Position numbers and translations under genes: made by a program
Shown: one piece after another, positions 10,390 through 21,842 of the stretch
Numbering within the stretch: position 1 is the first letter of the stretch
How the letters are laid out: each line of letters begins with the position of its first letter
From: Mesostigma viride
Lineage: Eukaryota > Streptophyta > Mesostigmatophyceae > Mesostigmatales > Mesostigmataceae
DNA length: 64,000 nucleotides
Direction: 5' to 3'
Assembly (NCBI GenBank): GCA_009746045.1
Contig: RPFO01000026.1
Coordinates: forward strand, 2,829,663-2,893,662
The notes under the pieces: generated by a model
The model's input: the letters and a program-made list of their open reading frames with translations, nothing else
Databases searched by the model: none
Told to the model about the DNA's origin: nothing

Positions 10390-12735
10390 ATGGCTTCCAA
10401 CAACGGCAACAACGGCAACAACAACAAGGGGAAGGCGCCTGCCAGGCGCACCTCACCCCGCCTTTCGCCGGAGGGCACGCCCTCCACCACCGATGCGAGG
10501 GTGACGCCCAACGTCACCTTCCGCACGGTGGTCGCTGACCAACCCAGGCGTCGGGGCCCGCAGGTGGGGCCCGGCGCCCGGGGATGGCGAGCGGTCGGCC
10601 GTTTGCCACTGGCGGTTCGTCCGCCATGGCACCTGGGGGGCAGGTCCCCCGGGCACGACGTTCCCCCGTCGCAGGTGACGGGGGTCGTGAGCGGAGTGAT
10701 TCCTCCGAGGAGGATGGCGAGGTGCCGCCTGCGAGGCCTCGGCCTTCGCTTGAGCTTTCGTCGCAGACACCTGCGACGTCTGGCAACCTTTCCGTGGGCC
10801 GACAGATGGCCACCATGGACATTGACCGGTATGGGGAACATGTTCCGCCCCCGGTCGCGTTCGGGCGCCCACCCCATTTTCTCCCCCTTGGGGAGGACGA
10901 CATCCCGGCGTTCATTGCGGTGAACGGCCGGATCTTGCACCACGTTTTCAGTTGCTTCCAGATGAGGAGATACACGCGATAGAGGTTCATCGGGTGCACT
11001 CGCTGATCGAGGGGCGTCTTAGGATGCAGCTCCCACTGGTTCAGGTGGCGGTTTGGCTGTACTGTTTCGCCAATCGGCCGAGGCACAACCCCGGCACTGT
11101 TGATCAGTGGGCGTCCAGGCAGCGCCAGAGAGAGGCGCTGCGCGTGGTCTCCAGACCAGAGATCGCGCTGACTCCGTTGCCAGCGTGGCCCCAAGTCACG
11201 CCAGTTGGCTGGGGCCCGGATAGGCGTGAGGCGGCTGCGATGCCGCCTGCGACGGGGCGCGGGGCGGCAGACGCCCCCAACACGCCCATGGGTGGTGAAG
11301 CCACCCAGGACCCTCTGGCAGGTCAGAGGGTCCAACCTCAGCCGCAGGCTCCCCCGCCCGCGTGGGGGGCCAGGTGGCTGAGGAGGCCACCGGGGTCGCA
11401 GGGACCCCGGCGGCGACACAAGCGCCCGGGGTCGCAGGGACCCCGGCAGCGACGCCGGCGCCTCCGGCGCTGGCGGGGGATGCAGCCCCCATGGAGGGTG
11501 TCACGGGCACCTCCAGCGGCTCTGGGGGGCAGGCCCCCTCTAGTCGCAACAAGGACAAGTCCCTGGCAGGGCCGGAGGGGCCCCAGGGTCCCACCGCAGC
11601 TGGGCAGCAACCAGCACTGCTGGAGGGCGACCTGCAAGGTCGCGACTTCATCACCCTGGGATGAGGCCGTGTGGCGTGCCATACAGACAGCCACAGCCTC
11701 CTTCCGTGGGCTGGCCGACAGGAGCCAGCAGATGCACGTCGCGGAGGCGGGCAGCCTGGTGTGTGCAATCATCACGCACATCCTGGGCCTGCCCAACCTC
11801 CAAGAGGGCACACGCAGGGTGTGCGACGACCTGCTGCCTGCCCTGCAGGCTCTCCTCTCAGGGAGGAGGGTGCAGGGCAGCAGGGTGCGTCTGGTGCGTT
11901 TGCTGGAGCTCCTACACAACGCCATCCTGAGAGGGGCGGGTAGGTGGCTAACTCTGCCTACCTGGTTGCATCACAATCTTACTAACCCTACTGACGATGA
12001 AGTGTCCCTCTCTCCCACCTTCCATGATTGGGAGGAGGCCCGCAGCAGGAGGCGGGAAGTGACACACACTCACACCCCCACCAGCCCACCCCTATGTTGT
12101 CTAACCCTCCTACACAGCCCATGTTTGCCCATCCTGCTCAGCTCACTCAAGTAGCACTTCCCTCTCAGCAGGTCTCTCCTGTGAATGCTGCAGCAGCAAC
12201 ACCATCTTCTCCCTCTCCCCCTGCATCCCCCTCTAGGTTGCCCACTTACAATGAAAACCGTCCTGTGGATAGGATTAATGTCAGGGGGCTGCCTGAGGGG
12301 TATACTAGGGAGCAGGGGAATCATGCACTTCTCTCTCTGCAGCTGGCTAGGGAGGAACTGAATGTCAAGAATTGGTTTGGATCTCTCATGCAGGGGGATT
12401 TCTACCATCAGTCCTCTTCTCAGATTCAGAATCTCATTCTTGTCTTCCAGCGTAGGTATCCCAAGTGGCAGGACACGCAGGCTAGGGCAGTTTGGGAGGC
12501 TTTCATGAAGGAGCTAACTGACCTCCTCTCCACCCCCTCATCTGTGGACATATATGGGGCATTCAGGTGGGTAGAGGAATACAGGGTCACATCAGTGGAC
12601 TATGTGGCTGAGACAAAGAAATATGAGCTAGCCATCAAAGCACGTCCTGATGTCCAGCAGCTAGATCACAAGTTCTTGCTGCGTTCTTCCTTGAGAAACT
12701 CAAACTTGACAAAAACACCTACGCTATGCTTGCCA
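10390..12735 (+). CDS. gag-like region of the copia-like element (frames interrupted)
   Basis: Protein-like sequence passes through several plus-strand frames. It starts at MASNNGNNGNNNKGK (10,390) and continues with Ser/Glu/Pro-rich sequence to about 10,980. An alpha-helical block lies at about 11,655-11,950 (WDEAVWRAIQTATASF onwards), and a Pro-rich spacer leads into a coherent segment at 12,028-12,690 (VDRINVRGLPEGYTREQG, then a capsid-like helical region). At about 12,690 the frame shifts into the long pol frame, which carries the zinc-knuckle part of gag. The shifts may be mutations; a programmed shift near 12,690 cannot be excluded. Confidence 0.6.
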
Positions 12736-13055
12736 CAGGAATGGCAAAGTACTGGGAGGACATGAAGGAGGCATTGGATTATATCAAGCTGGCCTTGGCT
12801 CCCCTTAGCCAGGGGGCCATGGGCACCTCTGTAAAGAGGGTCAGGGGGGAAGAGAGGGAGGAGGAGGATAGGGAGAGGGAAGACAGGAGCAAGAGACCTG
12901 TCACTATGGCAGAAGTCAAGTCCCTGCTGGGACAAATGTTTAAGGGCAAGGGCAAGGGCAAGGGCAAGGGCAAGGGCAGGGGCTGGGGCAAGGGCAAGGG
13001 TAAGGGGCAGTCTCCCTCCAAGGGGGGCAGCTCCAGCAACAACAACAACAACAGT

Positions 13056-13123
<68 letters not shown>

Positions 13124-16100
13124 GAAGCAGGACAAGGAGGACAAGTCTTCTCAGCGGTGCACCCGCTGTGGCATGAAGTACCACCTGCGGCCCACCTGCC
13201 GCAAGAACGTGGACGAGCTGGGGCATTTGGACGTCCTGTGCCACAAGTGCCACGGGCCGCCCCACGGTGACCCCAAGGACTGCAAGCGGCCTCCTTACGG
13301 CAAGAAGTGTGAGTCTCCCTCTCATGCTGGCTTGAGTGTGCCTGCTTCACCTCTTTCATCTGCATGCCCCACTGTCAGAGCAGTGAGCAGTTCTGGAAAG
13401 GTGCTACAGCTGGTTTCAGAAGATTATGTCTCTAAACCAACCTTCACATCTATGGTTCCCAAGGTGTGCAGAGTGTCCCCAGAGGATGCTCAGATCAGTT
13501 TTCAGGAGCTTGCTTTGCAGTTGCATTTCCTTTATGGGCATGAAGTGAGTGCAGAGGTGGTGGCAGCAGCAATAGGGGGGGCAGCACTCAGACGTGCATG
13601 CCAGGTGGTCAGATCCCACTGCCAGCATTGTCAGTTCAATGCACCCAAACCCCCTAAGTGGCATGTAGCTACCCCACCTAAGAGCAAGGGCAGGGTGGTA
13701 GGAGATGTCTTTCATATCAAAGGACAATCTTACTTGGCACTTAAAGATGCATGGTCAAGGTACACAACCATTGAACCATTACCTGGAATGGACAAGACAC
13801 AGTTGCTCAGGGCTCTCTTGATTGCTCAGGCCAGGTACTACCCTGTGGAGGCATTGTTACTGGATCAGCAGTTCACATGTCTTGCCAATGAACCAGGGTG
13901 TGAGGCTATTGATCTGGCTGGGCTAGAAGATCATGAGAGGCAAGGCATTATTGAAAGGGCCATCAGGTCCATTAAAACCCTTGTAGCCAAAGAAGATGGC
14001 AATCTGCTGGCTGACAGTGGGTCCTATGCTGACAGAGCTCTGTGGTCCACCAGGTTGTGCCAAGTCCTCAACAGGAGGCCACTCATGAAAACCCCACAAG
14101 GGGTGGTCATTACACCAGATGGATTGCATGCAGGCATTTATCCACCTGAGGTACTAGCCCTCTACAACGCACAGCGAGCACAGACAGCTAGCAGGTTAGC
14201 TGTCAAGGATGCAAAGCATCCACGTCCCACCTTCAGAGAAGGGGATCAGGTCCTATTCTACAAGGAGTCGGGACTAGGCAAGGTGGGTACCTGGCATGGG
14301 CCAGCCACCATCCTAAAGTTTAACACCACTGGCAGGACAGTGTTAGTTAAACACAATGACACGGGAAAAATTCACAGGTGTTCACCTCACAGGATGAAAT
14401 TGTATTTTCCAACTGTGTCAGACGTGGCAGAGGAGGAAGAGCTGTTGGCCGACAGCCCTGTACAGTTGCCTGGCATCCCAGCGTTGCCCAGTGAGTGGTT
14501 GTTTGGAACACCCACTGGTGAGTGTGAGAGCCACACCCACTGTGACACCCAGGTCACCCTTGATGATTGCAGGCAGTCACTGCAGGATTGGCCCCCTGCA
14601 GCAGAGGGTCACATTGGCAAAACAGGTGATCAGCAACCTATCACCTCTACAAGTGTGAACATAGCTCAGCCACTAGCTGCACCTTCCAAACGCAGCCTAG
14701 CAGACGCTGTTCGCATTTTACAAGCAGCTCATAGAGCCAAAGCTCAAACTGCTGCAGGATCAGCTAAGGTGGGGAAGGTTGGGCAGAATGACAATAGCCC
14801 ATTTATGGTTGCAGTGGACACACAAGCCCAGGTCAGCATTATCAGTGCCCTGGCTGTGCCCCATTTGCCTTTGGAACCTTCACCCTGGCACCATGTGGCT
14901 GATTTCTCAGGGCAGTCATCCCTCAAGGTATTAGGTCAGGTCATGTTGACTATACTCGGTATCCCCACTCCTTTTCAGGTCTTGGAAGGTTATAAAGGGA
15001 ATGCTTTGTTGGGGGATCCTTTTCTCTGTTACCCTGGTGTCCTCATATCCAGTGATAGACTATCCATCCAGGACATGGGTGGTGTTGATCTGAATCATTT
15101 CAAAATTTCTCTTGAAAAACTTCTTAACACCAACATTGCTTCTGTAAAATTTGCTACACCCAAGTATGCCCCAGGGCAAGAACCCTGTGTGGCAGACTTG
15201 GTTCACAACCAAAAACTTCATCCCAACTCATTTGGATTGGGCAAGCATGATGTGGCTAAAATGTCTCCTCTTTCTTATGAACAGATAGAGCAAGACTGTC
15301 GCACACACATAGGATTCCTAAAATGGGTGGAGGCCTTTAACAAGGCCAGGGAAGAATGGGTAGTGCCAGATCCTCTTAGTCCTTCTCATACTCCCCCTGT
15401 CACACCTATTGACAAAAAGCCTGCAGGGTGCAAGCACTTGCGCCTGAAGTTTGTGTGTAAACATAAGCCAGCAGCAGATGGGTCAGTCATCTTTCATGCT
15501 AGACCTTGTGTGACAGAGTTCAAGGGCACCACTGATCTGACAGAGGCAGAGTTGTACACGCCAGGCATTCAGCAAACATCCCTAAAAATCTTGCTGTCTG
15601 TCTTTGTGGGTCATCTCAATGATGGGGATGACTATGTATGTAAGGCTACAGACATTAAAAGGGCTTTCCTGAAAGGCTCACCTGAGATAGCACAACAAGT
15701 GTGGCATGGTCAGGTGTATGTAGTCTCCACTCCCAGAGTTTGGGCAAAACACATCCCTCAGCAGTACCTGAAAGCTAACATAGGTGTTGAAGGGCTGCAA
15801 TCAGCTCCTCGCATTTTCAGGATGTCAGCTCAGGCTGTGTTTGAAAAGCTAGGGGCTAGATATGATGACATAGACCCTTGCTTCTTTGTGGTCCCACACC
15901 CTCATGGCATTCTCACCTTTGTGTGGCATGGGGATGATCAGCTGATTGCTGGGCCAAGGCGTGCTGTGGATGATTTTATTCAACAAGTGTCACAGCATTT
16001 TGAGATTGGCAAGCAAGTAGAGCTGGGCACCACTGCCATAAAATTTTGTGGCACAATGTTACAACTCCAGCAGCATCAAAACCAGTGGGTGTGTGCACTC

Positions 16101-16814
16101 TACTCTCCCAATGATTACATGCACAGCTGCTTGGAGGTTTTGCAAACAAAAATCAAACCTGGAGCCTGTCCTACCATTAGAGGCAAGCTGGGGTGGTTGT
16201 GCTCAACGTGTGCACCTCACCTGGCTGTGGTTAGCAGAGTTGATGATGATGTCTTGATGCAAGTAGGTCACAAAGCCATCACCAAAACTCTCCAGGAAGG
16301 CCCTCCCCTTATCTTGCACTCCTTGGATCTCCACAAAACCATTCACATCCAAGCTATGATGGATAGTTCCATGGAGTCCAGGCAGATTACCAAGTTGCAG
16401 GCAAGGGAGTCAGGCTTGTATTTTGTGCAGAATGATGATGCACCCTTGTCTCTCATTTCATGGTACAGCCGGTTGCATAGACGCAAGGCTGTCAGCAGCA
16501 ATGCTGCTGAGTGCAGGGCAGTGGTGTCAGCAGTGCTTCATGCCAGGTACTTGAATCATGTGCTGGTTTGGTTGCAGATGCAAGCAGGCAGCAATGCTGG
16601 GGTGGTGGCACACTTGCTCACTGACAGTCAGTCAGTCCTCAGTTTCCTTGCTAACCCCTATGCTGTCCACACTGATCTTGACTGGGTGGTCCTGAAACAG
16701 GAGTCCACCTACTGGGAGTCCACCCGTCACGTGGAGGACAAACACAACGCTGCTGATGCACTCACTAAAGTGCCTCAGCAGGCAGCTGACAATACCAGCT
16801 GTTGTACCACTTGA
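12726..16814 (+). CDS. Copia-like pol: zinc knuckle, integrase, protease, RT, RNase H
   Basis: A single 1,362-codon frame. In order it shows: a Lys/Gly-rich and poly-Asn segment; Cys-rich zinc binding at residues ~144-180 (CTRCGMKYHLRPTC); an integrase HHCC region at ~265-305; an integrase core with candidate DDE residues D327, D380 and E410, followed by an SH3-like tail with GTWHGPATIL; a retropepsin-like segment with VDTQAQVSII (D698) and ALLGDPFL; reverse transcriptase at ~860-1130 with HGDD (D1070, D1071) where YVDD is usual; and RNase H (MMDSSMES, LTDSQSVL, KHNAADALTK). The integrity of the frame suggests recent activity. Protease lying after integrase differs from the standard copia order. 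Confidence 0.9.
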
Positions 16815-17927
16815 TGAACCCCTATGGCAAGCAGGCAACCCTGCCCCATAGGGGGGACGCCTAGCAGGGTCCTGTTCACCAGGGCCGCCTAGGTCACCCA
16901 GTACCCCTTGGGCAGGTCCAAGGGGTAGGTTGTGGCTTCCAGCAAGGGGGGTTGGTTGGAGTCTGTTTTTCATACATCTGCGTGCCCTATGCCCAATAAA
17001 ATCTGTTTTGATTTTTTCAACACCATGGAATTTCGTTATGCACACCTTCATAGGTGGGCATGGGATGTATCTCACACCTTTTTCACTAGGGCGTATGCCT
17101 TGGTGGATTGGCCTTGAGCTCAGTGGCTCAGGTGCCCCCATTCAAGTGGAGGGTCAAAGCTCCCTTGACAGGTGGTTACCCAGGACCCCAGTTCACTGTG
17201 GATATCCTGGGCCACCTGGCCTTACTGTTCAGTGGCAGTAAAGGCATGGGTGCTGTCATGTTGTCTAGTACAACGTGCTCAGCACAGGTGCAGGATGAAA
17301 TATTCCTGTCACCTGTCACCAGGACTTCAGTCACCCATGTGCAGGGCAGGGGTGGCTGGTCTCACACGTTGTGCAGGTGCAATGTGGCCAGGTCCAGGAT
17401 GTCATAGTCCTGTCACCTGTCACTCGGACTTCAGCCCCCTCTGTGCAGGGCAGGGGTGGCTGGTCCTCACATGTTGTGCAGGTACAACATGGACAGTGCA
17501 GGGTGCAATAAACCTGTCCACTGTCACTCCTCAGGTTGCAGGTAACCTGAGCTCAGTTGACCCAGCCTGGCTGGGTATTTTTCTCTGAGTGGGCGATGAT
17601 GATGGAACAACATGGAACCTCTTAAACGGTTACCTTGGCATTTTTACAATGGCTCTCTTGGCTGGTGATGCACTCCCTGGATAGGCAGACAGGCATAGCT
17701 ATCTCCCTTGTGAGCTCGCGAGGAGGAGGAACTCCCCGGGCATGTTGAGCTAAACGTGATGCCATCACAAGTATTGCACGAGTTCTGGGGCCCATCTTTT
17801 TCAGTCCAGATGTTGCAGTATGGGTGTCAGTTGCTCAGCACCTCAGTCAGCTTGGAGTCAGTCTCCTAGCTGGGCAGGGTCAGGCTTGAAGTCGCTAGCC
17901 TTCAACCTGAAAGGAAAACATAATGGG
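16815..17927 (+). other. 3' untranslated part of the copia-like element, with a 2x ~110-bp repeat
   Basis: No gene is supported. Between about 17,287 and 17,495 a ~110-bp unit occurs twice (CACCTGTCAC..GGACTTCAG, GTGCAGGGCAGGGGTGGCTGGT, GTTGTGCAGGT.CAA). The stretch before the 3' LTR is only weakly purine-rich (GAAAGGAAAACATAATGGG). Confidence 0.6.
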
Positions 17928-18386
17928 AGTTAGATGAGATGCTTAGGCTGACACACGGATTTCCGGCCTGCGCGCCGCGTATTGCCTACCGCGGCTGAGC
18001 GGGACACCTCAGTACAGTACGGCAGGGTGTACGGTACTGAGGTGTCATGTGGACCGATGTGCGGTTAGTGCCAGACTGTTCCTAGGTGCTAGCTCGACCC
18101 GCCAGGTCCGGTGTAGCCGGGCCTGACGGGCCGAGTCTTAGCTGGTTGCTAGTGACGTGGTCGCATGGCATTGCAGTGTACAGTTGTCCACTGGTGAGGT
18201 GCTGCAGGTAGCACCGCCATAGGCATATAGGCGTAGCACTGGGGAGTGCCACAGCACCCGAGTTTGCCCAGACGTTCCATTCTGAGCCCTCAGCTTCCAT
18301 TGCTCTCTCATTGTATTATTGCTAATACAATCACCATTCGCTTTCAGCTTCAGCAGTTGTTCGTCGTCCATAGTCTCCATCCAACT
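17928..18386 (+). repeat. 3' LTR of the copia-like element
   Basis: This is a direct repeat of 9,890-10,344, with small differences such as CCCAGACGTTCC versus CCCAGTTCC and a changed GTGAGGTGC block. Low divergence implies a relatively young insertion. Confidence 0.85.
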
Positions 18387-18738
18387 GCGTGAGCCGGTAT
18401 ACTGGAGGGGGGCGGTCATCCACGTCGACCACAATGAAGCCCTGGCAGGCACCTCCTGCCACCTCAGACTAGGGAATATATACCAGTAGTGTAGATTAGT
18501 CAGGCTTAGCCTAGCATGTGGCCCACGCGCATGTGCGCTCATAATGGCCCCCATTAATTAATTAATTAGACTCGTGCTCCCGTTGGGGAGTCACGGAGCA
18601 TTAACCCCGATGGATGGATGGATGGGTGCAAACATTCCTACCGGTCTAATCTATCTACGTTGGCTACATACTACATCTATCTAACAGCATTCTAACTACA
18701 ACATCTATCTAGGCAGCCGCACGCTGCCCTAGGGGGAG

Positions 18739-19549
18739 CTATCTGGCGTGCCTCCCGCGGGATTGCACACGCGGGCGCTTCCCCACTGGGGCGGGCTCGT
18801 TGTCCTCTATGACCTGGGCCCACTTGGCCTTGTCCATCATCTTCTTCCAAATCACGGAGAGGCCTAGGCCTCCCATGTCCTCTACTAGCTGTTCTTTGAA
18901 AGTGCGGGCCTTGCGGCGTCTAACATCACTGGGCCCAGCCCACGTCAGGAGGTGCCGGCCAGGCTGGGCTGGTCGCAGTCCTGCGGGGGGGCCACGTGAG
19001 GTGTCTACCTGGTTGGTGCGAGCTAGGTGCCCTACTAGCTGCAGGCGGCGTTGCTTAATGGTGCTGGTGATATAGGGCATGCCCTGGTACAGGTCCTCAT
19101 TGCCGGCGGACATGAGCAGCATAGCCTACTCTGAAAATGGAACGCAGCATGCTGGTGACCGCGCCGTCCAGCTTGCGGGCCAGGTCGGCGGTGAGGGTCC
19201 ACGTCTCGGCGCCATACGTGAGAACAGGAAGGACGAGGACCTTGAACAGGTCCTGTTTCTCGATCTTGCCCAGGGGCTTGCGCCACAGGGCCCGGTACTG
19301 GCGTAAAGCGTGCCAGGCGAGGGAGATGCGATGGTCCACATCAACCTCGCAGCTAGGGAGCAGGCTGCCCAGCAGCTTAACGCGGTCCCGATACAGGACT
19401 CGAGAGCCGTCTAGGAGATAGAGGGGCGGCGCTGAGGTGGTGAGCCCAACCGCCAGGGCCTCTGTCTTCTTGCTGACCTCAAGCCCCACTGCACGGGCCT
19501 CGAGAGCCAGGCAGTCAAGCCATGTCTGCACGTGCTCAGTGTCCATCAA
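18739..19549 (-). pseudogene. LINE ORF2, C-terminal segment
   Basis: The frame begins after the nested element with DTEHVQTWLDCLALEARAVG and contains the post-catalytic RT region (KLLGSLL, HRISLAWHALRQYRALW, VLVLPVLTYGAETWTL). This is the conserved LINE pattern downstream of YADD. A shift near 19,110 leads to a Gln/Arg-rich tail (RRLQLVGHLART) typical of LINE C-termini. It is inactive because of the insertion and frameshift. Confidence 0.85.
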
Positions 19550-20327
19550 GTTTCGTTTAAGTGGCCAGCCGGAGCGGCTGCTTAGGTTTTAGCGGACAAG
19601 TGTTCGAAGCGCGTCATTGGTGAATTACTTGGGAACTTGGGTTTCCCCGCGAAACTCCAACCGCACGTTCAGATTTCCAAATCTCAAGTAAAGTTCGGCG
19701 CAACTTTCTGAACGGGGGCAGTTGACGAGCAGCATTCCTCCGGACGAATGAATTGCGTTCCATACTTGCGCAAAATTTTGAAAGGTAGCTTGCGTGCAGC
19801 CCTACTAAAATTTGCGCGGACGTTCAGATTTCCAAATCTCGGGTAAATTTCGGCGGAACTTTCTGAACGGGGGTAGTTGGCGGGCAGCGTTCCTCCAGAC
19901 GAATGAAATGCGTTCCATACTAGCGCAAAATTTTGAAAGGTAGCTTGCGTGCAGCCCTACTAAAATTTGCGCGAAGTGTGGGACTGAAAATTCGTAACGG
20001 AAACTTTTTGGTAGTTGCCGTCAAGTCTTTTGTGCAAACGTGTGGGAGTGAAAATTCGTAACGGAAAAGTTTTGGTAGTTGCCGTCACTTCATTTTGCGC
20101 GAGTGTTGGGCTGAAAATTCGTAACGGAAACTTTTTGGTAGTTGGCGTCACTTCCTTTGGTTCGACTGAAAATTCGCTGAAATTCGCTGAATTCGTACCG
20201 TAGCCTAATTTTTAGTACCTCGAAGTGACGGGGCACCTAAAAATTTGCCCACAAGTACACTTGGCAGCGCGCTCACTGGGAAAAATTGTACAGCCGCTCC
20301 GGCGGGCCACTTGAACGAATTGTAATG
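19545..20327 (-). mobile_element. Non-autonomous TIR element, copy 2 (inverted, inside LINE RT)
   Basis: It is about 783 bp and nearly identical to 8,713-9,497 but in the opposite orientation. It begins ATCAAGTTTCGTTTAAGTGG and ends CACTTGAACGAATTGTAAT. It splits the LINE reverse transcriptase a few codons after the catalytic YADD motif. Confidence 0.9.
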
Positions 20328-20329
20328 CT

Positions 20330-21130
20330 CGAAGAGGGTGGTGTCGTCTGCGTAAATGATGTCTGCTAGCCGAATCTCCGTGTCCGCACCGCCATATGCC
20401 AGAATTTGTTAGCAACCTGCACTCCTGGTTCCCTGCCCACGATGCGGGCAAATCGCTTGCGCGCCTGAATCATTACGTATTCGACAACAATAATGAACAG
20501 GTAGGGCGACAGCACGCAGCCCTGCCACACACCCTTCTGTAAAGGGCATGGGGGCGTGGTCCCGTAAGAAGTGCGCACCGAAGTGGTGGACCCTTCATAC
20601 AGTTTGCGGATGACAGCAATCAGGGGGCGGGGGATCCGGAACAACTCGAGAATGTCCCAAAGCGCAGGCCAGAAAACCGAATCGAAGGCTTTGATGAAGT
20701 CCACCAGCACAAGGTGCAAAGGGGACTCACCAGGCTGAAGGCGTTGCAGTTCCGAGGTCCACCAGTCGGCGAGTAGCGAAGAGCGCCTGTACTGTGTTGC
20801 GACCTGGACAGAAGCCGTGCTGAGTCTCGCTGAGGTGACCGTCCAGGGCCGTGCGCAGGCGGTTCAGGATGAGCCGCATAAGAAGCTTGAGGGGGGCACT
20901 TTGAATGCACACCCCTCTGTAGTTGCCGGGGTCGGCAGGCGACCCCTTGTTCTTGTACAGCATCGTGCGAAAACTGTGTTGCCAGGCCGCTGGAGGTGGT
21001 TGCGACGACAGCAGAAGGCGGTTGCAGATGTCCCGGAAGAGCAGCATAACACCTGTGTCCTCGAATTCGGCTGCAAGTTTTACAACTGCGGCCGGAATCT
21101 CGTCAGAGCCGGTGGCTGCGTCATTTATAA
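20330..21130 (-). pseudogene. LINE ORF2, reverse transcriptase core
   Basis: The segment starts in GSDEIPAAVV and continues through NYRGVCIQSAPLKLLMRLI, ETQHGFCPGRNTVQALFA, VDFIKAFDSVFW and QKGVWQGCVLSPYLF to the catalytic YADD (codons at 20,343-20,354). These are RT motifs of non-LTR retrotransposons. Two frameshifts (about 20,725 and 20,395) break it. The endonuclease domain expected upstream is absent. Confidence 0.9.
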
Positions 21131-21150
21131 CGCAGGCGCTGGACCGCCTC

Positions 21151-21754
21151 CATTACAATTCGTTAAAGTGGCCCGCCGGAGCGGCTGTGACAATTTTTCC
21201 CAGTGAGCGCGCTGCCAAGTGTACTTGTGGGCAAATTTTTAGGTGCCCCGTCACTTCGAGGTACTAAAAATTAGGCTACGGTACGAATTCAGCGAATTTC
21301 AGCGAATTTTCAGTCGAACCAAAGGAAGTGACGCCAACTATCAAAAAGTTTCCGTTACGAATTTTCAGTCCAACACTCGCGCAAAATGAAGTGACGGCAA
21401 CTACCAAAACGTTTCCGTTACGAATTTTCACTCCCACACGTTTGCACAAGAGGAAGTGACGGCAACTACCAAAAAGTTTCCGTTACGAATTTTCAGTCCC
21501 ACACTTCGCGCAAATTTTAGTAGGCCTGCACGCAAGCTACCTTTCAAAATTTTGCGCTAGTATGGAACGCATTTCATTCGTCTGGAGGAACGCTGCCCGC
21601 CAACTACCCCCGTTCAGAATGTTCCGCCGAAATTTACTTGAGATTTGGAAATCTGAACGTGCGCGCAAATTTTAGTAGGGCTGCACGCAAGCTACCTTTC
21701 AAAATTTTGCGCAAGTATGGAACGCAATTCATTCGTCCGGAGGAATGCTGCTCG
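21151..21754 (+). mobile_element. Non-autonomous TIR element, copy 3 (3'-truncated)
   Basis: It is collinear with the first ~604 bp of copy 1 (CATTACAATTCGTTAAAGTGG onward), then breaks at GGAATGCTGCTCG. The right ~180 bp and right TIR are missing, and LINE sequence follows directly. Together with copy 2 it flanks the LINE RT core in inverted orientation. Confidence 0.85.
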
Positions 21755-21842
21755 CACGGTGCGACATGAGGATGGAAAGGGGCTTGTTTATTAAAGGCTA
21801 TGCCCAAAGCCTATTGTACCGCGAGGCCGCGAGGGTGTGCCC

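Larger units (their letters stand above)
9890..18386 (+). mobile_element. Ty1/copia-like LTR retrotransposon, 8.5 kb
   Basis: Two direct repeats of about 455 and 459 bp flank a gag region and a 4.1-kb pol frame on the plus strand. The LTRs start AGTTAGATG and end CATCCAACT and differ by a few substitutions and small indels. TGGACTGAAAAG immediately follows the 5' LTR and is a candidate primer-binding site. I found no convincing five-base target-site duplication (GTTGC left, GCGTG right). The domain order in pol is unusual (integrase, then protease, then RT and RNase H). Confidence 0.85.

Noticed and set aside
13030-13330. Poly-Val/poly-Leu/poly-Cys minus-strand frames
   Set aside because: They are shadows of the AAC repeat encoding poly-Asn in the copia pol.
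9890-18386. Five-base target-site duplication for the copia-like element
   Set aside because: Flanks read GTTGC and GCGTG; I could not support a duplication.
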